NCBI GenBank assembly: GCA_900757145.1
Contig: CAAEMT010000057.1
Span: 1-47,979 of the forward strand
From: Lachnospiraceae bacterium
Lineage (GTDB): Bacteria; Bacillota; Clostridia; Lachnospirales; Lachnospiraceae
DNA length: 47,979 bases
Direction: 5' to 3'
In this document: piece after piece, positions 25,734 through 33,442 of the stretch
Layout: each line of letters opens with the position of its first letter
Numbering within the stretch: position 1 is the first letter of the stretch
Made by a program: the position numbers and the translations under genes
The notes under the pieces: generated by a model
Database searches by the model: none
The model's input: only the letters and a program-made list of their open reading frames with translations
Told to the model about the DNA's origin: nothing

Positions 25734-26444
25734 ATGAAAGTAATCGGTATTATAGGAGCAATGGACATTGAGGTGGCAGGACTGAAGCAGGATATGCAGA
25801 TCATGCGTGAGGTAAAAAAGGCCGGGATGAATTTCTGTGAGGGAATGCTTGGCGGACAAAAGGCGGTGGTTGTAAAAAGTGGTATCGGCAAGGTCAATGC
25901 GGCAGTGTGCACCCAGATTCTTGTAGATGAATTCGGCGCGGAGGCTGTGATCAATACGGGAATAGCAGGCTCTCTGAATGCGAAGATTGATATTGGGGAC
26001 ATTGTGATCTCTACGGATGTTGTTCATCACGATATGGATGCGGTTTCATTCGGATATGAGCCGGGTCAGATTCCGCAGATGGATGTATTTTCATTTACAG
26101 CAGATGCAAACCTTGCATCGCTTGCGGAGCAGGTCTGCCGCAGCGTAAATCCTGATATATCCGTATTTCACGGACGTATTGTGAGCGGCGATCAGTTTGT
26201 TGCGGATAAAGCGGTGAAGGAGCGGATCGCAGGTCAGTTCCACGGTTTTTGTACGGAGATGGAAGGCGCGGCGATCGCTCAGGCTTCCTATCTGAATGAA
26301 GTACCGTTTGTTATCATTCGGGCGATCTCAGATAAAGCGGATGACAGCGCTTCTGAGGATTATCCGACCTTTGAGAAAAAGGCGGCGCAGCATTGCATCC
26401 GACTTGTGGAAGGTTTGCTTGAGACTTTGGCACAGGAGAGATAA
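25734..26444 (+). CDS. mtnN: 5'-methylthioadenosine/S-adenosylhomocysteine nucleosidase
   Basis: 236-residue MTAN (Pfs). It hydrolyses MTA and SAH to adenine plus the ribosyl-thio product in the activated methyl cycle and in AI-2 production. Seen are IGAMDIEVAGL with catalytic Glu12, the phosphorylase-family core INTGIAGSLN, the FCTEMEGAAIAQ substrate-binding strand, and RAISDKADDSAS with the catalytic Asp. Length is standard. The ATG has ATGGAG about 10 nt upstream. It is followed by a 287-bp gap with its own downstream promoter, so it is probably monocistronic. Confidence 0.95.
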   Translation: MKVIGIIGAMDIEVAGLKQDMQIMREVKKAGMNFCEGMLGGQKAVVVKSGIGKVNAAVCTQILVDEFGAEAVINTGIAGSLNAKIDIGDIVISTDVVHHDMDAVSFGYEPGQIPQMDVFSFTADANLASLAEQVCRSVNPDISVFHGRIVSGDQFVADKAVKERIAGQFHGFCTEMEGAAIAQASYLNEVPFVIIRAISDKADDSASEDYPTFEKKAAQHCIRLVEGLLETLAQER

Positions 26445-26591
26445 GAATAGCTGATTTATGGTGATCGGATGGATTGTGCGCAGGTTATTAGAAGCGGTCA
26501 GGATTCACCTGAGAAAAATTATCCCCCTGTGAAGAATCTTTTTTAAATTGAGAAATATCAGAAAATAAGAGAATTTGTCGAACGATTTTAC

Positions 26592-26620
26592 TTTGCAAAT
26601 GAATTTTTTCCGGCTATAAT
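26592..26620 (+). promoter_or_regulatory. Promoter of the unknown membrane-protein gene at 26732
   Basis: TTTGCA (26592-26597), 17-bp spacer, perfect TATAAT (26615-26620). The predicted leader of about 105 nt holds a GC-rich GCGGCG-ACAGG-CGCCGT hairpin at about 26640-26656 and an ATCCGC-TTTTA-CGGAT hairpin at about 26677-26693. Confidence 0.55.
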
Positions 26621-26731
26621 GGCGATACTTGAGCGATTGCGGCGACAGGCGCCGTCGTGGATGTAAAAAATGTATCCATCCGCTTTTACGGATCGCACGG
26701 CTCAGATATTTTTCAAAAAGGGGGATTCAAA

Positions 26732-27532
26732 ATGTTACAGTTCATCATGGATCGAAATTTATTACTTTATTTACTTGCGGCTGCCTGTGTGGTCGGTGTT
26801 GCCAGTCAGATGATTCTGAAGCAGATTTATGAAAAATTGATAAGGGATACGAAAAATACAGGCGAGCCGGACGGAAGGTTTTTGCAGCAATTAAGACAGA
26901 GATTTCAATATTGTACACACCTCAATGAAAAAGTGGGAGACGTCCGCTCCTTTATCCAAAGAAGCGTCATGGAGTACCGTTTTTGGGGCATGAGCCTTCA
27001 CAGCTGGAGACGGCTTGGCGTGGAATGTCTGGTAGTGAGTCTCTTGTGCGCTTTAGGAGGCAATGTGTATCTGATGCGCGGCGGCGCATCCTTTGCGGCA
27101 GGCAATGCATATTTATGGATGGGCATACTGGCGGCTGCGCTTACAGCGGCTGCATATGGAATTTCAGATACAGGGTATCAAAAGGAATATCTTGAGGTAA
27201 GGCTTACAGATTATCTGGAAAACAGCGGAGCGGTAAGAGACTACAGCGAAGCGAATGATGGAATGCAGGAGGCAGAGTCTTCTTCTCCTATCATCTCGGT
27301 GGAAACGGGACGAAAAGCAAAGCGCAGGGCACGTTCGGAGGCAGCGGCTGCGCAGACTCGCGCCCAAAAGGAAAAAAATGATCTGAAAGAAAATCTGACA
27401 CGAATGAAAGCCGGGGTGCAGGAGACAGCGGCATCGGCGCAGCGGGAGCGAAACGCAGAGCTTTTGCGGCAAATGCAGCCGGAGGAGCAGGAACGGATAT
27501 TGAGAGAGGTGCTCAAAGAATTTCTGTCGTGA
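26732..27532 (+). CDS. Unknown three-TM membrane protein with charged C-terminal tail
   Basis: 266 residues. TM1 is about 8-28 (LLLYLLAAACVVGVASQMIL), then about 65 residues of polar loop, TM2 about 95-115, and TM3 about 128-148 (YLWMGILAAALTAAAYGI). The C-terminal 110 residues are cytoplasmic, rich in Ala, Glu, Arg and Gln and probably a long helix or coiled coil (ending QERILREVLKEFLS). No catalytic motif is recognised. ATG 26732 has AAAAGGGGG 8-9 nt upstream; an earlier in-frame ATG at 26657 lies in the structured leader. It is apparently transcribed alone. Confidence 0.72.
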   Translation: MLQFIMDRNLLLYLLAAACVVGVASQMILKQIYEKLIRDTKNTGEPDGRFLQQLRQRFQYCTHLNEKVGDVRSFIQRSVMEYRFWGMSLHSWRRLGVECLVVSLLCALGGNVYLMRGGASFAAGNAYLWMGILAAALTAAAYGISDTGYQKEYLEVRLTDYLENSGAVRDYSEANDGMQEAESSSPIISVETGRKAKRRARSEAAAAQTRAQKEKNDLKENLTRMKAGVQETAASAQRERNAELLRQMQPEEQERILREVLKEFLS

Positions 27533-27632
27533 GGTGAGAAGGAAAATCGCATTGTAAAGTGAAAAGATGACTCGGGCATGAAAGCAGGAGTGAAATTGCC
27601 GCGCAGATGCAAAGGTCAATATAAAAATAGTC

Positions 27633-27661
27633 TTGCGAAAGAGGTACATGTCTGTTAGAAT
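27633..27661 (+). promoter_or_regulatory. Probable promoter of the LTA-synthase-like gene with structured leader
   Basis: TTGCGA (27633-27638), 17-bp spacer, TAGAAT (27656-27661). The leader of about 140 nt contains ACAGG/CCTGT complementary segments and a nested hairpin GATGC-TGTGG-ATGG...CCAT...GCATC ending near 27775, just before the ribosome binding site. Confidence 0.45.
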
Positions 27662-27811
27662 GAGAAGAAATCTGTCGGTGAGGGTTGTACAGGCTCCCGT
27701 CAGAAGATTGAGACAAAACCTGTAAGCAAGTGTGGGATGCTGTGGATGGCTCTGCCATTTCATGGCATCTCTGACGTTAGTATCATTTTACAGTAGGAAA
27801 AGAAGGAAAAG

Positions 27812-29932
27812 ATGTCAGAAGTAAAGGAAGAGCAAAAGAAAAAACACGAGAAACAGCAGGATATAGCCGCAGAGCAGAAAGAAGAGCAGACGGAAATATC
27901 AAAAAAAGGCGGCAGAAAAGAGATGTTCCTGAGCATGTGCAGAATACTGGGTGCCGGTCTTGTAGCCGGGCTACTGGTGTGGTACTGTCTGCATCCTGAG
28001 TATTACAGTGGGGAAGAGGCGAAGATCTCCCTGTTTGAAAGTAGGAAAACGTATGTGATGATCGCATTTTCGACGCTACTGATCGCCCTGTGCCTTATTC
28101 CAAACAGACTGTCACACAGAGCGAACCGCATAGCCGGGTGGATATGGTTTGCAGCATCTCCATTTGCTATTTATTTTTCTTTGCTGTATTTAAACGCAGA
28201 AAAATTTAAAATTGAATTTTTTGAGCTGAATCGGATTGCATTGTTTTTCACGTTCTGGTTTTTGTATCTTCTGGTATCAGGTGTGCTTCTTATTTTCGGA
28301 AGTCTGCGTACTGCAGTTATCATACCTGCCGTAGCAATTGCTATACTGGGAATTGCAAATTGTTTTGTGATCTCTTTCCGCGGAATGGCGCTTTCGGGCG
28401 GCGACCTGTTTTCAATCAATACGGCGATGACCGTTGTTTCAAGTTATGAGTATAAGCTTGACTGGTTCATGTTTATGGAGTTATTTCTGACTTTGGGAAT
28501 ATGTATCATAAGCTGCAAGCTGCGGGGATTTCGCGTATTCCACTGGAAGGGACGGGTGCTTTTGCTGTGTGCATGGTGTGTGCTGGCAGGAGCATATTAT
28601 CATATCTGCTGCCAGACTTCGTATCTGGAGGAGCACGATATTCGATCCGGCGGATTTTCTCATCAGCTTCGTTATAAGCAGTATGATATGCTTTTTACGA
28701 CGCTTTGCACCTGTTTTTATATGGTTGCGGATAAGCCGGAGGAATATTCAGTGGAGCGTGTAGAGGCGCTTGCCGAGGAATATATTACAGGAACGGATAT
28801 GGAAAAACAGGAGACGAAAATGCCTCATCTTGTTGTGATCATGAATGAATCGTTTGCCGATTACTCTGATATAGGGGAAGGGATTGACTTTTCTGAGGAT
28901 TGCATGCCGTTTATCCACGGTCTGACTGAGAATACGATAAAAGGAACGGCGTATGCCTCGATTTTTGGCGCGAATACTCCGAATTCGGAGTATGAATTTC
29001 TGACAGGAAATACAATGGGTTTCCTGCCGGAGAGTTCTGTCGGGTTTAATGTATTTGTGCGGGGAAATATGCCTTCGCTTGCTTCACAGCTAAAAAGCCT
29101 CGGATATACGACTCTGGCGATGCACCCGTACCGCGGCACAAACTATAGAAGGCATATTGTTTATCCGCAGATCGGATTTGATGCCTATTATGACAGAAAG
29201 CATTTTATGTCTCCGCAGTATATCCGCAGATATATTTCGGACGAGACGCTTTACAAGCGGATCATACGGGAGTTTGAAAAACATGTTGAGGAAAGTGACG
29301 ATCCGCTTTTTAGCTATAATGTCACGATACAGAATCACGGGGGCTATACCGCATCAAGCGTGCAGAACCTTAAGACGAATATTCGAGTGCTCAATGAGGA
29401 TGTCGATACGTTTCAGGTACAGCAGTATGCGAATCTGATAAAGGCGTCTGATGAAGCGTTTGAACAGCTTATAGAGTATTTTTCCAGCCGTGAAGAGCCG
29501 GTAGTCGTGGTGATGTTCGGAGATCATCAGGCAAGCCTGGGCACAGCCACATATGAGCATCTGATTGGAAAAGAGGAGAAGCTTACGTCGGAAGAGCTGA
29601 TGGAGAAATATAAGATACCGTTTGTCGCATGGGCGAATTACGATATTGAAGAGGCGATTATTGAAAAGACAAGCCTGAATTATTTGTACAGTATTCTTGC
29701 GGACAGACTGGAGCTTCCCATGACAAGCTACCAGAGATACCTGCTCGATTTAAGTGAAGAGATTCCAGTGCTTGCAGCAGGCGGTTACTGGACAAAAGAT
29801 GGAGATTTTTATGAGCTGGATGACGAGACGTCTCCGTACTTTGAGAGGATCAACGATTATAATATTTTGGAATATAATTACATACTCGGCGGAAAAGACA
29901 GGGATATGGAGCTGTTTGGTGTTGTAAGATAG
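27812..29932 (+). CDS. LTA-synthase-family membrane sulfatase-like enzyme
   Basis: 706 residues. An unusual highly charged cytoplasmic tail (1-37) precedes about seven membrane segments (about 43-61, 79-96, 109-127, 142-163, 167-186, 218-236, 246-262). An extracytoplasmic alkaline-phosphatase/sulfatase-fold domain follows from about 338. Metal ligands and nucleophile appear as MNESF (E346), GANTPNSEYEFLTGN (T389) and FGDHQAS near 555. Family enzymes transfer glycerol-phosphate or phosphoethanolamine to glycolipids or glycans at the cell surface. Canonical LTA synthases have five TM segments; the extra segments and the NTPNSE nucleophile loop resemble clostridial phosphoglycerol transferases (recalled). 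The ATG has AAGAAGGAAAAG upstream. Confidence 0.88.
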   Translation: MSEVKEEQKKKHEKQQDIAAEQKEEQTEISKKGGRKEMFLSMCRILGAGLVAGLLVWYCLHPEYYSGEEAKISLFESRKTYVMIAFSTLLIALCLIPNRLSHRANRIAGWIWFAASPFAIYFSLLYLNAEKFKIEFFELNRIALFFTFWFLYLLVSGVLLIFGSLRTAVIIPAVAIAILGIANCFVISFRGMALSGGDLFSINTAMTVVSSYEYKLDWFMFMELFLTLGICIISCKLRGFRVFHWKGRVLLLCAWCVLAGAYYHICCQTSYLEEHDIRSGGFSHQLRYKQYDMLFTTLCTCFYMVADKPEEYSVERVEALAEEYITGTDMEKQETKMPHLVVIMNESFADYSDIGEGIDFSEDCMPFIHGLTENTIKGTAYASIFGANTPNSEYEFLTGNTMGFLPESSVGFNVFVRGNMPSLASQLKSLGYTTLAMHPYRGTNYRRHIVYPQIGFDAYYDRKHFMSPQYIRRYISDETLYKRIIREFEKHVEESDDPLFSYNVTIQNHGGYTASSVQNLKTNIRVLNEDVDTFQVQQYANLIKASDEAFEQLIEYFSSREEPVVVVMFGDHQASLGTATYEHLIGKEEKLTSEELMEKYKIPFVAWANYDIEEAIIEKTSLNYLYSILADRLELPMTSYQRYLLDLSEEIPVLAAGGYWTKDGDFYELDDETSPYFERINDYNILEYNYILGGKDRDMELFGVVR

Positions 29933-29962
29933 CATGCGTAGATACAAAAGAGGGGATGGAGC

Positions 29963-30502
29963 TTAACGCTCAATCCCCTTTCTTGCAGCCATTCCCTGAT
30001 CAAACGGATGCTTGATCTTTCGTATTTCAGATACATAGTCGGCAGCGTCGATCAGAGCCTGACTCGGATTCTGCCCGGTCAGGATGACTTCAAGATGCTT
30101 TGGCTTGTTTTTGAGAAAATCGAGTACCAGGGATTCATCGAGCAGCCCTGCGCCGATCGTATAGAGCGTTTCATCGAGAAAGAGGACATCATAATTTTCA
30201 CGACACGCCATTTCGGTCACGCGGCGAAGCTGTTCTTCGTAGTACGCTTTGCGCTGCGCTTTTTCTTCCTGAGACATCTGGAAGCTGAATTTTTCGGAAG
30301 CAAGTCCGTCAACGATCGTGATATTTTGACACAGCTGCAAGACCCTTCGCTCGTTTGTTGAATTGTCTTTCATAAACTGGTAGATGAGCACACGCAGTCC
30401 GAAACCTGCTGCCCGTGCGCACAGTCCCATCGCAGTCGTTGTCTTTCCCTTGCCGTTGCCGCAGTAGATGTGGATCAGTCCGGTCTGTTTTTTTTCAGTC
30501 AT
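29963..30502 (-). CDS. cobO: Cob(I)yrinic acid a,c-diamide adenosyltransferase
   Basis: 179-residue CobA/CobO/BtuR-type ATP:corrinoid adenosyltransferase. It attaches the 5'-deoxyadenosyl group to cobalt in adenosylcobalamin synthesis or salvage. The P-loop is G15-T22 (GNGKGKTT), followed by MGLCARAAGFGLRVLIYQFM, LFLDETLYTIGAGLLD, VILTGQNP and the C-terminal IKHPFDQGMAARKGIE. Length is normal. The ATG at 30502 has GGAGGTATCC upstream on the minus strand. No other cobalamin gene is in the window, suggesting salvage. A hairpin AAACAGCA/TGCTGTTT lies near the 5' end of the transcript, but no cobalamin riboswitch is visible. Confidence 0.95.
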   Translation of the reverse strand: MTEKKQTGLIHIYCGNGKGKTTTAMGLCARAAGFGLRVLIYQFMKDNSTNERRVLQLCQNITIVDGLASEKFSFQMSQEEKAQRKAYYEEQLRRVTEMACRENYDVLFLDETLYTIGAGLLDESLVLDFLKNKPKHLEVILTGQNPSQALIDAADYVSEIRKIKHPFDQGMAARKGIER

Positions 30503-30601
30503 GCGGATACCTCCTGCCTGTAGTTGAAGTATTTGTGATCTGTGTGCTGTATTCCGGAAACAGCAAAAAGGTATGGATTGCTGTTTTTATACATTGATGT
30601 T

Positions 30602-30630
30602 ATCATATGCGGTAAAAACAGCAGTGTCAA
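30602..30630 (-). promoter_or_regulatory. Promoter of cobO
   Basis: Perfect TTGACA (minus strand, 30625-30630), 17-bp spacer, TATGAT (30602-30607), about 100 bp upstream of the cobO start. One of the best promoter matches in the window. Confidence 0.7.
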
Positions 30631-30767
30631 GCAAACTGTAAAAAAGGAATGGGAAAATTATAAAAAAAGAGTGTCAGCGGGGTAGTTATATGGTATCATA
30701 GGAACACTTAAGGGAGTCAAACGCAGTTAGATAAGATGGGCAAAACAATACTTTGGAGTGATGAGCG

Positions 30768-32009
30768 ATGAAGATACGAGAAGATAAAATGGATCGGAAA
30801 AAAGCTATGGCTGCCAGGACGCAGAAGGTGAGACTTATGAGAGCTGCGCTTGCCGCGGCGGGGTTGTTCTTTATGTTTGCGCAGACGCAGACAGCGGCGA
30901 AGGAGTCATCAGATCAGATTGAGGAGTGGATGCTCAAAGTAGAGGGGACGCCCGGTGAGCTGATTTTTGGCAATAAAGAACAGACTCCCGAGGAAGAGGA
31001 GGATAAGCCTTCTAAGGAAGACGAAGCGCTTTTAGAAGAAGAGGCGGAGCGGGCAAGGAAGGCGCACCGTTTTCTTACCATGCTTCCTGACGGTTTTCGC
31101 TATCCGATGGCGCTTGATGAGACTTCGGTACAAATGGCGGAGGAAGGAACGGATATCACAGCGGAAATACGCACGATCGAAGACATACGGCAGATACACG
31201 GTATACATCTTGTATACCCGAATGAACAGTTTTCGAATATTCCGTATGATGAACTGACAGGGAAAAAGGAACAGAAGTCTTTTGCGATGCTTGAGCTGAT
31301 GCTGCGCGGGCGTGTGGCATCGTATGACGGAGAGTGGTCGGTCTATGTAAAGAATCTGACCACGCAGGAGAGCCTTGTGATTAACGATGAGCCGATGAAA
31401 TCGGCAAGCGTGATGAAGCTGTTTATCATGGGGGCTGTTTATGAAGCGATTGAAAACGGCGAGTTGGAGCGCACGGAGGAAGTGATGTCCCTGATGGAGC
31501 TAATGATCACAGTCAGCGACAATGAAGCTTCAAACCAGCTTCTGTATATGCTTGGAAATTCGAGCTATGAAGAGGGGATCGAGCGCGTAAATGAGTTTAT
31601 CCGCGCGCATCGGTACAGCGCCCGCACGGTAGAGTATAATGGGTTCAGCAATTCGGCAACAGTGATGGACGAAAACCGCTCCAATCAGGTGACGGCAAGG
31701 GACTGCGGCATTTTGCTTGAGGATATTTACCGGCGCAGATGGGGCAGCAGAAAGGTGTCTAATGAGATTGAGCAAATGCTGCTTAGTCAGAATACGCGGT
31801 ACAAGATCCCGGCGGGGCTTCCAGAGGGAGTGCTTTGCGGGAACAAGACAGGTGAAATGGAGACAACAGAAAATGACGCCGCAATTATCTTTGGTGAGGA
31901 CTGCGACTATATTCTTGTAGTGCTCTCAAGCGACTGGGAGAGCAAGTCTGAAGCGATAGACAGAATTGCTTCCATTTCAGAGCTCGTATATGAGTTCCTA
32001 AATGAGTAA
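30768..32009 (+). CDS. Class-A-beta-lactamase-like serine hydrolase, membrane-anchored
   Basis: 413 residues. A basic N-terminus and a hydrophobic segment (about 24-44) act as signal or anchor; then comes an acidic linker (about 70-95). The penicillin-binding/class A fold (about 185-410) has all three motifs: S214-x-x-K217 (SVMK), SDN 250-252 and KTG 360-362. Real class A beta-lactamases also need the omega-loop ExxLN, which I do not see clearly; beta-lactam resistance is therefore unproven. A cell-wall peptidase or esterase role is equally likely. ATG 30768 has GGAGTGATGAG upstream. A downstream in-frame Met at 30789 is possible. Confidence 0.85.
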   Translation: MKIREDKMDRKKAMAARTQKVRLMRAALAAAGLFFMFAQTQTAAKESSDQIEEWMLKVEGTPGELIFGNKEQTPEEEEDKPSKEDEALLEEEAERARKAHRFLTMLPDGFRYPMALDETSVQMAEEGTDITAEIRTIEDIRQIHGIHLVYPNEQFSNIPYDELTGKKEQKSFAMLELMLRGRVASYDGEWSVYVKNLTTQESLVINDEPMKSASVMKLFIMGAVYEAIENGELERTEEVMSLMELMITVSDNEASNQLLYMLGNSSYEEGIERVNEFIRAHRYSARTVEYNGFSNSATVMDENRSNQVTARDCGILLEDIYRRRWGSRKVSNEIEQMLLSQNTRYKIPAGLPEGVLCGNKTGEMETTENDAAIIFGEDCDYILVVLSSDWESKSEAIDRIASISELVYEFLNE

Positions 32010-32096
32010 TAAGAAAGCAACAGGACAGAGCAAGGGAAATATGTAAGAGAAGCTTTGAAGGAGCAGAAAACGCAGTACGACAGAAAAAGGAGAGCT

Positions 32097-32366
32097 ATGA
32101 TGTTTCGTTTATGGGGGAAGATATGGAAAGACAGCCGTATGGTCTGTGATACAGTATATGAAGAGGAAAGTGATGATACGCGTACGCACAAGATTTTTCG
32201 CGGACTGGAGGAAATATGCAGAGAATTTGATCTGGGGAAGCCGATTTGGCTGGATGCGACGGTATCGGAATTTCAGCGGCACAGTAAGACAAGGTTCTAT
32301 CAGGATAGTTTTATAGAGGAAATCAGTTTTGATTATCTGGAAATCCAGATACTTCAAGAAGGCTAG
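32097..32366 (+). CDS. Small conserved-looking protein of unknown function
   Basis: 89 residues, no signal peptide or membrane segment, mixed charge (begins MMFRLWGKIWKDSRMV; has FDLGKPIWLDATVSEFQR and FIEEISFDYLEIQIL). ATG 32097 has AAAAAGGAG 5 nt upstream, a strong ribosome site; ATG 32100 is also possible. It follows the beta-lactamase-like gene by 87 bp and may share its transcript. I do not recognise a family with certainty. Compact size and the WxDATVSEFxRHS stretch suggest a real protein. Confidence 0.7.
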   Translation: MMFRLWGKIWKDSRMVCDTVYEEESDDTRTHKIFRGLEEICREFDLGKPIWLDATVSEFQRHSKTRFYQDSFIEEISFDYLEIQILQEG

Positions 32367-32371
32367 GTAAT

Positions 32372-32501
32372 AAAAACCTCCTAAAATGAGGAGTGCCCCC
32401 GGCGTCTGGTACACCGGAGGCTATTATGAAAAAATTTATCAATTTAGGTTTGAGAATCTCTCTCAAGAACTGATTATAATATATCATGCACTTATGAACA
32501 A
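32372..32501 (-). ncRNA. Putative small RNA: promoter, two hairpins and terminator
   Basis: On the minus strand TTGTTC (32496-32501), a 17-bp spacer and perfect TATAAT (32473-32478) form a promoter. The predicted RNA (about 32466 to 32372, 95 nt) folds into TTGAGA-GAGAT-TCTCAA, a U-rich linker (GATAAATTTTTT), a GC-rich hairpin (GCCTCCGG ... CCGGGGGC, about 10 pairs with 2 mismatches) and CTCCT-CATTTT-AGGAG followed by GTTTTT. On the opposite strand lies a 15-codon ORF at 32426-32473 (MKKFINLGLRISLKN) with GGAGG 6 nt upstream, so a plus-strand leader peptide is the alternative reading. Confidence 0.45.
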
Positions 32502-32682
32502 AGTATGAACAAATAATAAATAATCAGTAAAAACGACGAAAAAGTAATATATGAAAAAGAAATATTGTGCGTTTTGCACATGTAACGCGGTAAAGTGAAT
32601 AGGTAAATTTTCTAAAAGAGGTTTCTTTTGAATCTGAATTGTAGTAAAATTGAAGAAAAAGCTTTTGGAAAGGAGAATGGAT

Positions 32683-33396
32683 ATGGGAAAAACACCAACA
32701 CCACATATAGAGGCAAAGGCAGGAGATTTTGCAAAGACAGTATTGATGCCGGGCGATCCGCTTCGGGCAAAATACGTTGCAGAGACTTTTCTGGAAGACG
32801 CGGTACTTGTAAATCAGGTGCGCGGAATAAATGGTTTTACGGGAACGTATAAGGGAAAACGTGTTTCTGTTATGGCCAGTGGTATGGGGATGCCGTCGAT
32901 CGGGATCTACTCGTATGAGCTGTATCATTTTTATGATGTCGACAACATTATCCGTATAGGAACTGCCGGGGCCATGCAGCCGGAGCTTGCAGTCAGAGAC
33001 GTTGTGCTTGGTATGGGCGCATGTACAGATTCAAATTACGCTTCTCAGTTCTGTCTGCCGGGGACATATGCGCCGACGGCTTCTTATGAGCTTCTTTCAA
33101 AAGCTGTGGCAGCCATTGAGAAAATGGGAAATATCCGCTACAGAGTCGGTAATCTGCTTTCTTCGGACGCGTTTTATAATGATAATCCGCAGACGACTGC
33201 GCTGTGGCAGAAGATGGGTGTGCTTGCTGTGGAGATGGAAGCGGCTGCGTTGTATATGAATGCAGCACGCTGCGGAAAAAATGCGCTTGCGATCTGCACG
33301 ATTTCTGACAGTCTTGTTACAGGTGAGGCAACGACATCACAGGAGCGTCAGTCAGGCTTTGCGGATATGGTAAGGATTGCGCTGGAAACAGCATAA
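32683..33396 (+). CDS. deoD: Purine-nucleoside phosphorylase, DeoD type
   Basis: 237-residue hexameric PNP: phosphorolysis of purine (deoxy)nucleosides to base and (deoxy)ribose-1-phosphate in salvage. Seen are MPGDPLRAKYVAETF (phosphate-binding Arg), GMGMPSIGIYSYEL, RIGTAGAMQ, VLAVEMEAAALYMNA (nucleoside-binding Glu pair) and ICTISDSLVTGE with the catalytic Asp. ATG 32683 is chosen because AAAGGAG lies 7 nt upstream. Normal length. It is followed 46 bp later by the pyrophosphatase gene, probably in one transcript. A weak TAAAAT -10 lies at about 32645-32650. Confidence 0.95.
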   Translation: MGKTPTPHIEAKAGDFAKTVLMPGDPLRAKYVAETFLEDAVLVNQVRGINGFTGTYKGKRVSVMASGMGMPSIGIYSYELYHFYDVDNIIRIGTAGAMQPELAVRDVVLGMGACTDSNYASQFCLPGTYAPTASYELLSKAVAAIEKMGNIRYRVGNLLSSDAFYNDNPQTTALWQKMGVLAVEMEAAALYMNAARCGKNALAICTISDSLVTGEATTSQERQSGFADMVRIALETA

Positions 33397-33442
33397 AGAG
33401 TATTCCGCACGGAAGGAAAGGCTACATTGCTTGGAGGAAAAG

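Noticed and set aside
30503..30600. Cobalamin riboswitch before cobO
   Set aside because: The leader is about 90 nt, too short, and lacks the B12-box-like conserved core; only one small hairpin is seen.
32386..32508. 40-codon plus-strand ORF antisense to the putative small RNA
   Set aside because: The upstream sequence is CCTCCT (anti-Shine-Dalgarno), so no ribosome site; it is better explained as a passenger of the hairpins.
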